Below are positions 16,998 through 24,727 of a DNA stretch of 64,000 bases, piece after piece. Each line of letters opens with the position of its first letter. Position 1 is the first letter of the stretch. A program made the translations under genes and the position numbers. Source of the DNA: Gammaproteobacteria bacterium (ex Lamellibrachia satsuma) (lineage in GTDB: Bacteria; Pseudomonadota; Gammaproteobacteria; Chromatiales; Chromatiaceae); assembly GCA_019623805.1 (NCBI GenBank), contig CP053680.1:2272001-2336000 (forward strand). The letters run 5' to 3'. Under the pieces are notes generated by a model, which did not search any database, was not told where the DNA came from, and saw nothing but the letters and a program-made list of their open reading frames with translations.

Positions 16998-17444
16998 GTG
17001 GCAAGCGCAGATGAAAAAATCATCCTTCTGGTAGAGGATAATGCCGATGACGAGGCACTTACCCTGCGCGCCCTGCGGAAAAACAACATCGCCAATGAGG
17101 TGGTTGTGGCTCGAGACGGCGTTGAGGCGCTGGACTACCTCTTCGGGACGGGAGATTATGCGGGACGTGACACCAGTGAACAGCCACAGGTTGTTCTGCT
17201 GGACCTCAAACTGCCCAGGCTCAATGGGTTGGATGTGTTGAAACGCATGCGGGCGGATCCCCGTACCCAACGGGTGCCGGTGGTGATCCTGACCGCATCC
17301 GACGAAGAGAAAGATCTGCTGGACAGCTACGATCTCGGCGCCAACAGCTATATCAGAAAACCGGTCGATTTTGCCCAGTTCATGGAAGCAGTCGGACAAC
17401 TTGGACTCTACTGGCTGGTGTTGAATCTAACCTCCGACCGATGA
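16998..17444 (+). CDS. Stand-alone response regulator receiver (Rcp1-like)
   Basis: This 148-residue single receiver starts at a GTG with AGAGG about 8 bases upstream. The acidic pair is in LLVEDNADDEALTLRAL, the phospho-acceptor is Asp69 in VVLLDLKLPRLNGLDVL, and the conserved Thr and Lys are in VVILTASDEEKDL and SYIRKPVDF. The loop FGTGDYAGRD and the overall length match Rcp1-type partners of phytochrome-like kinases. It overlaps the REC-GGDEF-EAL gene by 4 bases (ATGA), suggesting a phosphorelay branch from the kinase upstream. Confidence 0.93.
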   Translation: MASADEKIILLVEDNADDEALTLRALRKNNIANEVVVARDGVEALDYLFGTGDYAGRDTSEQPQVVLLDLKLPRLNGLDVLKRMRADPRTQRVPVVILTASDEEKDLLDSYDLGANSYIRKPVDFAQFMEAVGQLGLYWLVLNLTSDR

Positions 17445-19132
17445 CTGACGAAATCAGGGTACTGATTATCGAGGATTCCGAAGACGATGCCCTGCTGCTG
17501 GTGCGCGAGCTTCGCAAAGGTGGATACACACCCTCATTTCAACGAGTCGATTCGCCGCAAGAGGTCAAGGCCGCACTGGAAAGAGATCAGTGGGATCTGG
17601 TGATCACCGACCACAATATGCCGCAGTTCAGCTCTACTGATGCTCTGAGACTGGCCAAGACCCACCAACCCGATATCCCAATCATTATTGTCTCGGGTAG
17701 CATCGGTGAAGAGGTGGCTGTGCAGGCGATGAAGGCCGGCGCCCACGACTACCTGATGAAGGATAATCTCAAGCGGCTCATTCCGGCTGTCGAACGCGAA
17801 CTGCGTGATGCGGATACCCGGCGTGCCCATCGACGGGCGGAGGAGGAGATTCGCCATCTGGCATTTCACGATGTCCTGACCGGGCTGGCCAACCGCCATG
17901 AATTCGATCTCCAACTCAATCAGGTGTTGGAGAGCGCGAAACGGGACGGACTGGTTCATGCGCTGTTCTATCTCGATCTCGACCAATTCAAACTGATCAA
18001 CGATACCTGCGGCCATATGGCTGGAGACGAACTGCTGCGCCAATTGTCGATTCTTCTGCAGTCCCATGTTCGGGGTAACGACATTTTGGCCCGTCTCGGT
18101 GGTGATGAGTTCGGTGTCTTGTTGAAGGGCTGTCCCCTGGAGCGGGCGAATCAAATCGCCGATGGCATCCGTCTGTCGATTGCCGGTTTTCGTTTTGTCT
18201 GGGACGAACAGGCCTTTGTCATCGGGGTCAGTATCGGGGTGGCGATGATCACCGCCGAAAGCGCCAGCGTGGAGGATGTGTTGAGCAAGGCCGACATCGC
18301 CTGCTACACAGCAAAAGACAGGGGACGTGACCGTGTCCATGTCTACTCAGAAAACGACATCGAAACCGCCAGGCGATACGGTGACATGCAGTGGGTGAAT
18401 CGCATCCGGGAAGCCCTTGAGATTGGGCGGTTCCAGCTATACCAGCAGGTTATACAACCCCTCAGTGACTCGGCAGGGGGTATGCAGACCCGAGAGTTCC
18501 TGGTGCGTATGCTGGATGAGCAGGGAGAGATCATTGCACCCGGCGCATTTATCCCCGCGGCTGAACACTACAATCTGATGCCGCAGGTGGATCGTTGGGT
18601 GGTACAACGGGCTTTCTCCCATCTTGCGGAGCAGGAGCATCGAGGTAGCGGCCGGGACACCCTTACCTTCATCAACCTGTCAGGCAACTCTCTCAGTGAT
18701 GAGTCTTTCTTTGATTTTATCCGGAAAAAATTGCGTGATCATCATCTCAACCCCCAAAGAGTCTGCTTTGAGGTAACGGAGACGGCAGCGATCTCCAATC
18801 TCGGTAGTGCGATTGAGTTCATTAGAGAGTGCAAAAAAGCGGGCTGCCGTTTTGCGCTGGATGATTTTGGCAGCGGGATGAGTTCCTTCTCCTATCTGCG
18901 ATCCATACCGGTCGACTTCCTGAAAATCGACGGTACATTTGTGAAGAACATGGTCCGTGATCCCATGGATGCAGCCATTGTGGAGGCGATTAACGGCATC
19001 GGACACGTTGCGGGCATCAAAACCATTGCTGAGTTCGTGGAGAACGAGGCGATCCGGAAAAAGCTTTGTGACATAGGCGTGGATTTTGGCCAGGGGTACG
19101 GCATACATCGTCCCCAGCCGCTGGTCGGCTGA
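17441..19132 (+). CDS. Response regulator with GGDEF and EAL domains
   Basis: This 563-residue c-di-GMP enzyme has a receiver (1-120, Asp57 in VITDHNMPQFSS), a GGDEF domain (about 140-300) with intact GGDEF at 220-224, and an RGND inhibitory site at 211-214, five residues before it. The EAL domain (about 325-560) begins with REFLVR, so the canonical EAL reads EFL. ETA (447-449), DDFGSG (474-479), KIDG and AEFVE are kept. Both cyclase and phosphodiesterase may be active. Its ATG overlaps the stop of the preceding receiver gene, placing it as the output of the 14-17 kb signalling cassette. Confidence 0.93.
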   Translation: MTDEIRVLIIEDSEDDALLLVRELRKGGYTPSFQRVDSPQEVKAALERDQWDLVITDHNMPQFSSTDALRLAKTHQPDIPIIIVSGSIGEEVAVQAMKAGAHDYLMKDNLKRLIPAVERELRDADTRRAHRRAEEEIRHLAFHDVLTGLANRHEFDLQLNQVLESAKRDGLVHALFYLDLDQFKLINDTCGHMAGDELLRQLSILLQSHVRGNDILARLGGDEFGVLLKGCPLERANQIADGIRLSIAGFRFVWDEQAFVIGVSIGVAMITAESASVEDVLSKADIACYTAKDRGRDRVHVYSENDIETARRYGDMQWVNRIREALEIGRFQLYQQVIQPLSDSAGGMQTREFLVRMLDEQGEIIAPGAFIPAAEHYNLMPQVDRWVVQRAFSHLAEQEHRGSGRDTLTFINLSGNSLSDESFFDFIRKKLRDHHLNPQRVCFEVTETAAISNLGSAIEFIRECKKAGCRFALDDFGSGMSSFSYLRSIPVDFLKIDGTFVKNMVRDPMDAAIVEAINGIGHVAGIKTIAEFVENEAIRKKLCDIGVDFGQGYGIHRPQPLVG

Positions 19133-19193
19133 GTGTTTCGTAGGTTGTAGGAGGGATTGACCCGCCTGCGCTTCGTATGAGGTATAGGGGGCC

Positions 19194-19934
19194 ATGCACA
19201 AAAGCCGAGATTATCTTTTCGACGTCATTTTACTCACAGGATTCATCGCCACGCCGGCGTTTGCCGGGATCAATAATCTGTTCAATGTAAATGCTGTTAC
19301 CCTACAGCAAGGTGATGGCTTCGAGGTTGGAGACTCCCGTCGCCGGATCCTGACCCTGGAGTCCGCCAGCGTCTGGAATTGGGGCGATCTGTACGCCTTC
19401 TACGACCGTGCCGAAGGGCGTGAGGGAGGTGACCCCTCCTACTACTTCGAAGTCTCCCCGCGTCTGAGCCTCGGAGTGCTGGGGATTGAGTCCAGGCCAC
19501 CAATGATCAAGGATCTGTTGATCGCAACAACCTTCGAACGGGGATTGGGCGGCTTCAAGGCGCATCTGATCGGTCCGGGGTTGACTTGGGACCTTCCGCC
19601 TTTTGCACATATGGAGACCAATCTCTACTACCGCGACAACCCCGATCTCAGCGGCAGCACCTGGCAATTTACCGCGGCTTGGGTCATGCCGTTTGAGCTT
19701 GGTTCCATCGGCTTTCTATTTGACGGTTATACTGACATTCGCGGCAGCGAAGGCGGAGTGGCGCCGGATCTCAATTTCAATCCCCAGTTGAAACTGGATG
19801 CAGGCAGGCTCTTCGGGTACGGAGAGATGATATATGCCGGTTTCGAGTACTATCATTGGAATAATAAGTTCGGTATCGACGGCGTTAACGAGCGACTTCT
19901 CTCGCCAATAGTCCAGGTACGGATCAGCTTCTGA
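19194..19934 (+). CDS. Tsx/OmpK-family outer-membrane protein
   Basis: A signal peptide (ILLTGFIATPAFA) is followed by about 220 residues of beta-barrel pattern. Features are ILTLESASVWNWGDLYAFYD, SYYFEVSPRLSLGVLG, FAHMETNLYYRDNP, and the C-terminal phenylalanine in VQVRISF that is typical for BAM recognition. The WGDLYAFYD and ETNLYYR patterns match the nucleoside-specific Tsx/OmpK family of about 12-stranded channels. The start follows a GGGGG tract. It is 61 bases after the GGDEF-EAL gene but its function looks unrelated. Confidence 0.78.
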   Translation: MHKSRDYLFDVILLTGFIATPAFAGINNLFNVNAVTLQQGDGFEVGDSRRRILTLESASVWNWGDLYAFYDRAEGREGGDPSYYFEVSPRLSLGVLGIESRPPMIKDLLIATTFERGLGGFKAHLIGPGLTWDLPPFAHMETNLYYRDNPDLSGSTWQFTAAWVMPFELGSIGFLFDGYTDIRGSEGGVAPDLNFNPQLKLDAGRLFGYGEMIYAGFEYYHWNNKFGIDGVNERLLSPIVQVRISF

Positions 19935-19959
19935 TATCACTTCTCGGTGGTGGTTCGAT

Positions 19960-20277
19960 ATGCAAAGGCTCTATGAGGCGGCTGACCGCATCGAAGCCCA
20001 GATGCTCAAGGATTTCCTTCTTGAGCAAGGGATCGAAACGGTGCTGCTGGGAGACTACCTGTCCGGTGCCGCTGGAGAGTTGGCGGCCAATGTCTTTCCG
20101 GCGCTCTGGGTGGTGAATGAAGAAGATCTGCCGCGGGCGAAGATTCTGTTACAAAATTTCACAAATAATCGGACCCAGGCAGTTGGTGAAACTGCATGGG
20201 TCTGCCCAAAATGCGGTGAAAAGGTCGATGCAGGCTTCGATCTGTGCTGGAATTGTGCTACACCTCGTAGAAGATAA
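19960..20277 (+). CDS. DUF2007 protein with C-terminal zinc ribbon
   Basis: The 105-residue protein starts MQRLYEAADRIEAQMLKDFL and includes GIETVLLGDYLSGAAGELA and FPALWVVNEEDLPRAKILL, the standard DUF2007 pattern of a ferredoxin-like fold proposed to signal or bind small ligands. The end has CPKCGEKVDAGFDLCWNC, two CxxC pairs that should bind zinc. No enzyme motif is present. It lies 20 bases before the AsmA-like gene, and may be co-transcribed with it. Confidence 0.82.
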   Translation: MQRLYEAADRIEAQMLKDFLLEQGIETVLLGDYLSGAAGELAANVFPALWVVNEEDLPRAKILLQNFTNNRTQAVGETAWVCPKCGEKVDAGFDLCWNCATPRRR

Positions 20278-20297
20278 TACAAATAAGGAGATGACGG

Positions 20298-22433
20298 ATG
20301 GGCAAGGTCCTGAAAGTACTGTTCGGGCTGCTGGTATTGCTGGTCGTACTCATAGTTGCCGCAGTGATCATTGTGCCGATGGTTGTGGATCCCAACGACC
20401 ACAAACAGGAGATCATTGCCGAAGTGCAAAAAGCCACCGGGCGTGATCTGACCATCGACGGCGATATCGGCCTCTCGGTCTTTCCCTGGCTCGGTCTTGA
20501 ACTCAATGGACTGAGTCTCAGCAATGCCTCCGGTTTTGGTGACCAACCTTTTGCCGCCCTCGATCATGTACAGGTGCGGGTCAACCTGGTTCCGCTGATA
20601 CTGCAGCAGGCGCTTGAGGTGGATAAGGTGCAGGTGGAGGGGTTGGAGCTGAATCTGGCGAAATCCAAGAGTGGTGCCACCAACTGGGATGATCTTGCGC
20701 AAGCCGGTCAGAAAGAGATGGCTGATAGCGCGGCTGAAGCGCCTGTGGCGGAGAAAAAACCCGCCGGCAAGGAAATGGGTGAAGTTTCCATCGGTGGGAT
20801 CGAAATCAGTGGTGCTCACATCGTCTGGGATGACAAGTCGACCGGTGATCGTTTTGAAATCAAGGATCTGGAAGTCAAAACCGGGGCTATGAATCCAGGA
20901 CAGCCGGTTGAATTCTCCTTGGGGTTGGGGCTCGATAGCGCTCAGCCAGCCTTGCGCAGCAAGGTCGACCTGTCCGGCAATCTCAATGCGGACCCGAAAG
21001 CCGGGAGCATTGCGGTAGAAACCCTGAAGTTGTTGTTGAAGGTAACCGGAGAGGGTCTGCCCAAGGAGGGCGTGGAGGCCGAACTGCGTGCTGATCTCTA
21101 TGTCGAGCAGAAGGCCGAAACCCTGGAGGTCAAGAACCTTGTGTTGGAGTCAGGGGAGCTCAAGATGAGTGGCGTTGTTAAAGGTCGTGGGATCCAGAGT
21201 TCGCCTGCCTTTAATGGTGAGATCAAGCTGGCTGAGTTCAGTCTGCGACAGTGGATGGAGAAGTTTGGACTGCCGGTGCCTGAGACTGCCGATCCAAAGG
21301 TATTGAACCGGCTGGGCATGACACTCTCTTTTACTGCGGATCAGAAGCGGGTGGCGCTGAAGGATCTGCAGATGGCGCTGGATGAGACCCTGATCAAAGG
21401 TGAGTTTGAACAGATCGATCCTGCCAATCCGGCCTATGCCTTTACCCTCGATATCGACAAGATAGACCTGGACCGTTATCTGCCGCCGAAATCTGAAAAG
21501 CCTGCGGGTGAGGCAGGCGGCAGTCAGTCTTCCAGCGGCAAATCGGCCAAAGAGGAGCCCCTGTTTCCGGTGGAGCTGCTGCGTAAGCTCGATCTAGACG
21601 GCACCCTGCGGCTGGGCAGTGTAAAGGCGAACAACATCCGTGCCGAAGCGATTCAGGTCAAGGTGAAGAGCAAAGGCGGCAAACTGAATGTCGACCAGAA
21701 GGTGGGGCGCTTCTACGATGGCGCCCTTAAGGGGAAGGTGGATCTCGATGTGCGCAGCAAGACGCCGAAGCTCAAAATCAATCAGAGTGCCAGCGGTATT
21801 CAGGCCGGTCCTTTGGTGGTGGATGTGTCAGGGCAGGATCGGTTGGCAGGTAAGGGGGGCTTCAATGCCAATCTGACGAGTGCAGGTCAGACGGTCAGTC
21901 AGCTCAAAAAGGCCCTCAACGGCAAGCTGGATTTCGATTTTCGTGATGGCGCTGTCAAAGGGATCAATCTGGCAAAGATGATTCGGGATGCCAAAGCGAA
22001 ACTTTCGGGTAAGGCGGCAGCCGTGAGTAATGAGCCGGAGCAGACCGATTTCGCTGAGTTGAGCGCCAGTGCTGTCGTGCGCAATGGTGTGCTGGATAAT
22101 CGTGATCTGCTGGCCAAATCCCCCTTTCTCCGGGTGGAAGGTTCCGGCAAGGTGAACATCGTGGCAGAGTCACTCGACTATACGGTCAAGCCGGTGATAG
22201 TCGGCACCGGCAAGGGTCAGGGTGGTGAAGGTTTGGAAGATCTCAAAGGCGTGCCGATTCCGGTGCATCTCCAAGGCTCCTGGGCCGATCCGCAGTGGAA
22301 TATCGATCTTGGCAAGGTGTTGGCGGAGAGTCAGAAGGCCAAGCTCAAAGAGAAACTGGATGAGAAGCTGAAGGAGAAACTGCCCGGCGGTCTGCAAGAT
22401 AAGTTGCCGGGTGGCCTGAGAGGCCTCTTCTGA
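20298..22433 (+). CDS. AsmA-family protein
   Basis: This 711-residue protein has an N-terminal membrane helix (LFGLLVLLVVLIVAAVIIVP) and the AsmA opening ATGRDLTIDGDIGLSVFPWL followed by LGLELNGLSLSNASGFG. The C-terminal AsmA_2 region includes LKKALNGKLDFDFRDGAVKG and GVPIPVHLQGSWADPQW. AsmA-like proteins belong to the bridge-like family proposed to carry phospholipids across the periplasm. The start follows AAGGAG. It is followed by mutY and yggX with short gaps, a common gammaproteobacterial neighbourhood. A GGATGGC/GCCATCC hairpin (22446-22466) lies between asmA and mutY. Confidence 0.9.
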   Translation: MGKVLKVLFGLLVLLVVLIVAAVIIVPMVVDPNDHKQEIIAEVQKATGRDLTIDGDIGLSVFPWLGLELNGLSLSNASGFGDQPFAALDHVQVRVNLVPLILQQALEVDKVQVEGLELNLAKSKSGATNWDDLAQAGQKEMADSAAEAPVAEKKPAGKEMGEVSIGGIEISGAHIVWDDKSTGDRFEIKDLEVKTGAMNPGQPVEFSLGLGLDSAQPALRSKVDLSGNLNADPKAGSIAVETLKLLLKVTGEGLPKEGVEAELRADLYVEQKAETLEVKNLVLESGELKMSGVVKGRGIQSSPAFNGEIKLAEFSLRQWMEKFGLPVPETADPKVLNRLGMTLSFTADQKRVALKDLQMALDETLIKGEFEQIDPANPAYAFTLDIDKIDLDRYLPPKSEKPAGEAGGSQSSSGKSAKEEPLFPVELLRKLDLDGTLRLGSVKANNIRAEAIQVKVKSKGGKLNVDQKVGRFYDGALKGKVDLDVRSKTPKLKINQSASGIQAGPLVVDVSGQDRLAGKGGFNANLTSAGQTVSQLKKALNGKLDFDFRDGAVKGINLAKMIRDAKAKLSGKAAAVSNEPEQTDFAELSASAVVRNGVLDNRDLLAKSPFLRVEGSGKVNIVAESLDYTVKPVIVGTGKGQGGEGLEDLKGVPIPVHLQGSWADPQWNIDLGKVLAESQKAKLKEKLDEKLKEKLPGGLQDKLPGGLRGLF

Positions 22434-22483
22434 TCCCATTGGCCCGGATGGCGTCATGAGCCATCCAGGCTGCGGTTCTCTCC

Positions 22484-23557
22484 ATGCATGCCCGTGAATT
22501 CTCCCAAGCCGTTCTTGAGTGGTTCGACCAATTTGGCCGCAAGGACCTCCCCTGGCAACGGGACGTGGACCCTTACCGGATCTGGGTCTCCGAGATCATG
22601 TTGCAGCAGACCCAGGTTGCCACGGTTATTCCCTACTTTGAGCGTTTCATAGCCAGTTTTCCCGATGTGCTACAGTTGGCAAATGCCTCCCAGGATGCGG
22701 TACTGCACCACTGGTCGGGTTTGGGATACTATGCCCGCGCCCGTAACCTGCATAAGGCGGCAGCAGTCATCCGGGATAGTTATACCGGCCAATTCCCCGA
22801 GGATATCGATCAGGTTGAGTCCCTACCGGGGATTGGGCGTTCCACCGCCGGCGCAATCCTCTCTCTGGCGTTGGGTCAATCCCATCCGATCCTCGATGGT
22901 AATGTAAAAAGGGTGTTGGCTCGCTGTTTTGCAGTTGAGGGCTGGCCAGGCAAGTCGGCGGTTGCAAGGGAACTCTGGCATCTGTCGGAGACCTATACTC
23001 CGGAAAAGCGGGTCGCGGCCTATAATCAGGCAATGATGGATCTGGGTGCTACTGTTTGCCGGCGCGGACAGCCGGACTGTGCGGTCTGTCCCCTGAGCCG
23101 GTTATGTATGGCCAATGCGAGCGGGCTTCAGCGGGCGTTTCCCTCTCCCCGCCCAAAGAGAACATTGCCGGTGAAACAGGCTCAGATGCTGGTCGTGCAA
23201 AATGGCGAGGGTGCCGTGTTGTTGGAGCGGAGGCCGCCGGTGGGGATCTGGGGCGGACTTTGGAGTTTTCCGGAGTGTCCCGCATCCCGGGAACCATCGG
23301 CCTGGTGCCGGGAGCGCTTCGCGATCAAGGCAGGTGTACTGCGGGAGATGCCTTTGAGGCGACACACCTTCACTCACTTCCATCTCGACATAACGCCATT
23401 GCGGATGTGCGCCAATAACCCCAGTAACGCAGTCTTGGATGCAGGTGATCGTATCTGGTATAAAACCTCGGTTTCCTCTGGACTGGGACTGGCTGCGCCG
23501 GTTTCACGAATCATCAATGAGCTGGAGAAGTATTCAACTGTTGGCAGTGTCGGATAA
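22484..23557 (+). CDS. mutY: A/G-specific adenine DNA glycosylase MutY
   Basis: MutY removes adenine opposite 8-oxoguanine. The 357-residue protein shows the catalytic Glu in [16 protein letters not shown], the helix-hairpin-helix [16 protein letters not shown], the Asp in [13 protein letters not shown] and the [4Fe-4S] ligands C-x6-C-x2-C-x5-C in [17 protein letters not shown]. The C-terminal NUDIX_4 domain includes [19 protein letters not shown] and [11 protein letters not shown], used to recognise 8-oxoG. yggX starts 55 bases after the stop, as in many Gammaproteobacteria. Confidence 0.97.
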   Translation: MHAREFSQAVLEWFDQFGRKDLPWQRDVDPYRIWVSEIMLQQTQVATVIPYFERFIASFPDVLQLANASQDAVLHHWSGLGYYARARNLHKAAAVIRDSYTGQFPEDIDQVESLPGIGRSTAGAILSLALGQSHPILDGNVKRVLARCFAVEGWPGKSAVARELWHLSETYTPEKRVAAYNQAMMDLGATVCRRGQPDCAVCPLSRLCMANASGLQRAFPSPRPKRTLPVKQAQMLVVQNGEGAVLLERRPPVGIWGGLWSFPECPASREPSAWCRERFAIKAGVLREMPLRRHTFTHFHLDITPLRMCANNPSNAVLDAGDRIWYKTSVSSGLGLAAPVSRIINELEKYSTVGSVG

Positions 23558-23612
23558 TCGGCCGGCTGGCGGCGGTATTTCTCCCAATAGTATCCCCCCT
23601 AGGAGAGTCTCC

Positions 23613-23885
23613 ATGAGCCGTACCGTAAACTGCGTCAAACTGAATCGTGAAGCCGAAGGGCTGGATCGCGCACCCTATCCCGGTGATCTGGGCCAGAGGA
23701 TTTTCGACAACGTCTCCAAAGAGGCATGGGCAGAGTGGCTCAAGTTTCAGACCATGCTGATCAATGAAAACCGACTCAGTCCCATAGACCCGAAGGCGCG
23801 AAAATTTCTTGAAGATCAGATGGAAAAATACTTTTTTGGTGAAGGCGTTGCAAACCCGCCTGAGTTCACTCTACCCGGCTCATGA
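23613..23885 (+). CDS. yggX: Fe(2+)-trafficking protein YggX
   Basis: The 90-residue protein starts at 23613 after AGGAGA; a longer frame from 23439 lies inside mutY and is rejected. [51 protein letters not shown] and [12 protein letters not shown] are near-identical to the YggX family, including the single conserved cysteine Cys7. YggX protects iron-sulfur enzymes against oxidation and handles iron for repair. Its pairing with the Fe-S enzyme MutY is the standard arrangement. Confidence 0.97.
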   Translation: MSRTVNCVKLNREAEGLDRAPYPGDLGQRIFDNVSKEAWAEWLKFQTMLINENRLSPIDPKARKFLEDQMEKYFFGEGVANPPEFTLPGS

Positions 23886-23938
23886 AACTGCAGTGGACTG
23901 GCACTGTTTGGGGAAGGTGAGAAATATCCAGTATCCGC

Positions 23939-23967
23939 TTGACTAACTGCCCCAAGATCGCTGTAAT
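23939..23967 (+). promoter_or_regulatory. Sigma-70-type promoter of tRNA-Phe
   Basis: TTGACT (23939-23944) and TGTAAT (23962-23967) are 17 bases apart, each matching consensus at five of six positions. The tRNA starts 17 bases after the -10 box. Confidence 0.7.
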
Positions 23968-23983
23968 ACGCGCTCTGATTTAT

Positions 23984-24059
23984 GGCCAGGTAGCTCAGTC
24001 GGTAGAGCAGGGGACTGAAAATCCCCGTGTCGGCAGTTCGATTCTGTCCCTGGCCACCA
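23984..24059 (+). tRNA. tRNA-Phe (anticodon GAA)
   Basis: Acceptor stem GGCCAGG pairs with CCTGGCC, discriminator A, encoded CCA ending at 24059, total 76 bases. The anticodon arm GGGGA-CTGAAAA-TCCCC gives anticodon GAA. D-arm GCTCAGTCGGTAGAGC and T-arm TTCGATTC are standard. The 3' end (24050-24059) recurs at 27365-27374, and a recombinase remnant starts 70 bases downstream, so this gene looks like an integration site. Confidence 0.97.
24050..24059 (+). repeat. Putative attL core (3' end of tRNA-Phe)
   Basis: CTGGCCACCA at the tRNA 3' end is repeated exactly at 27365-27374 in the same orientation. The pair brackets a recombinase tail and the TIR-NACHT gene. Ten bases is short for an attachment core, so this is suggestive only. 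Confidence 0.4.
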
Positions 24060-24128
24060 TTTTTCAATAGGTTACAGATTTCTTCGCCTCTCGCGTTTCC
24101 AAAAGACGCGCTCGCTTCCCCAAAAAAC

Positions 24129-24323
24129 TCAAAATAAAGGTTTTATTGCCTTCTCCTTGCGGCGGTAATGCCGTTCAGTAGTGTGTGAATCCAAGTGAGC
24201 CAGCAGCTTGAAGTCCATGTGGCTGGCGATTAGGGGTACGGCAAACTCACGGAATGCGAGACACTCCCAATCCTCGATGTAACGCTTCCTTGTAACCCCG
24301 GGTTTAGTTTTTGTAGATTGCAC
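24129..24323 (-). pseudogene. C-terminal remnant of a phage-type tyrosine recombinase (integrase)
   Basis: A 64-codon frame starting at GTG 24323 ends with FKLLAHLDSHTTERHYRRK and a short tail. The pattern (L)(L/G)H.....TTERHYRRK is the usual end of tyrosine recombinases, with the active-site HxxR...H region and Tyr in the HYR stretch. Everything upstream of that, including most of the catalytic domain, is gone: on the minus strand a stop closes the frame three codons above the GTG, and another frame there reads NALKARAIYKN before stopping. Its stop lies 70 bases from the tRNA-Phe 3' end, where integrase genes of tRNA-borne elements normally sit. I read it as the relic of the element that brought in the neighbouring gene. 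Confidence 0.6.
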
Positions 24324-24727
24324 GCGCCTTCAGCGCATTGTAGTGAAATGAAGTTAGTGCACTATCCCAGGAATCTCAAATCTGACTACCCTATGTCTAG
24401 GTGAGTGCTAACATTGCTATTAGGCCTTTGGTCCAAATAACGGAGGATTATCGACTGGTATGGTGGTTGCCGGAGGAAGAAACAGAGCGATCATAATGTC
24501 GGCTCAACCCGCAGGCGCATTCATCACAGTTACCGGTCTGGTGACCTGAGTGGGTGGTTTTGTGCTGCTGAATCTGGGCTGACAGTTTCCGCGTCAATAG
24601 TGTGACTGATCGCCTATGTGTCGCCCTAAGCCCGTGTAATCAGGGGCGGTAGACAAAATCCGCAGTGGAGTTAATTAAAGTTAGTGTTTTGTTCCCGCAA
24701 TTCCCCGTTGCGTGAGATACAGAGACG
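24324..24727. other. Non-coding stretch between recombinase remnant and TIR-NACHT gene
   Basis: No open frame with recognisable protein content was seen on either strand in these 404 bases apart from short decayed stretches. It probably holds element debris and the promoter of the downstream gene, but I could not pick a convincing -35/-10 pair. Confidence 0.5.

Noticed and set aside
22446-22466. GGATGGC/GCCATCC hairpin as terminator of the AsmA-like gene
   Set aside because: No T-run follows and mutY starts 18 bases later, so termination here is unlikely.
23439-23612. Longer frame before yggX
   Set aside because: It overlaps the end of mutY in another frame; YggX proteins start at MSRTV, which has AGGAGA upstream.
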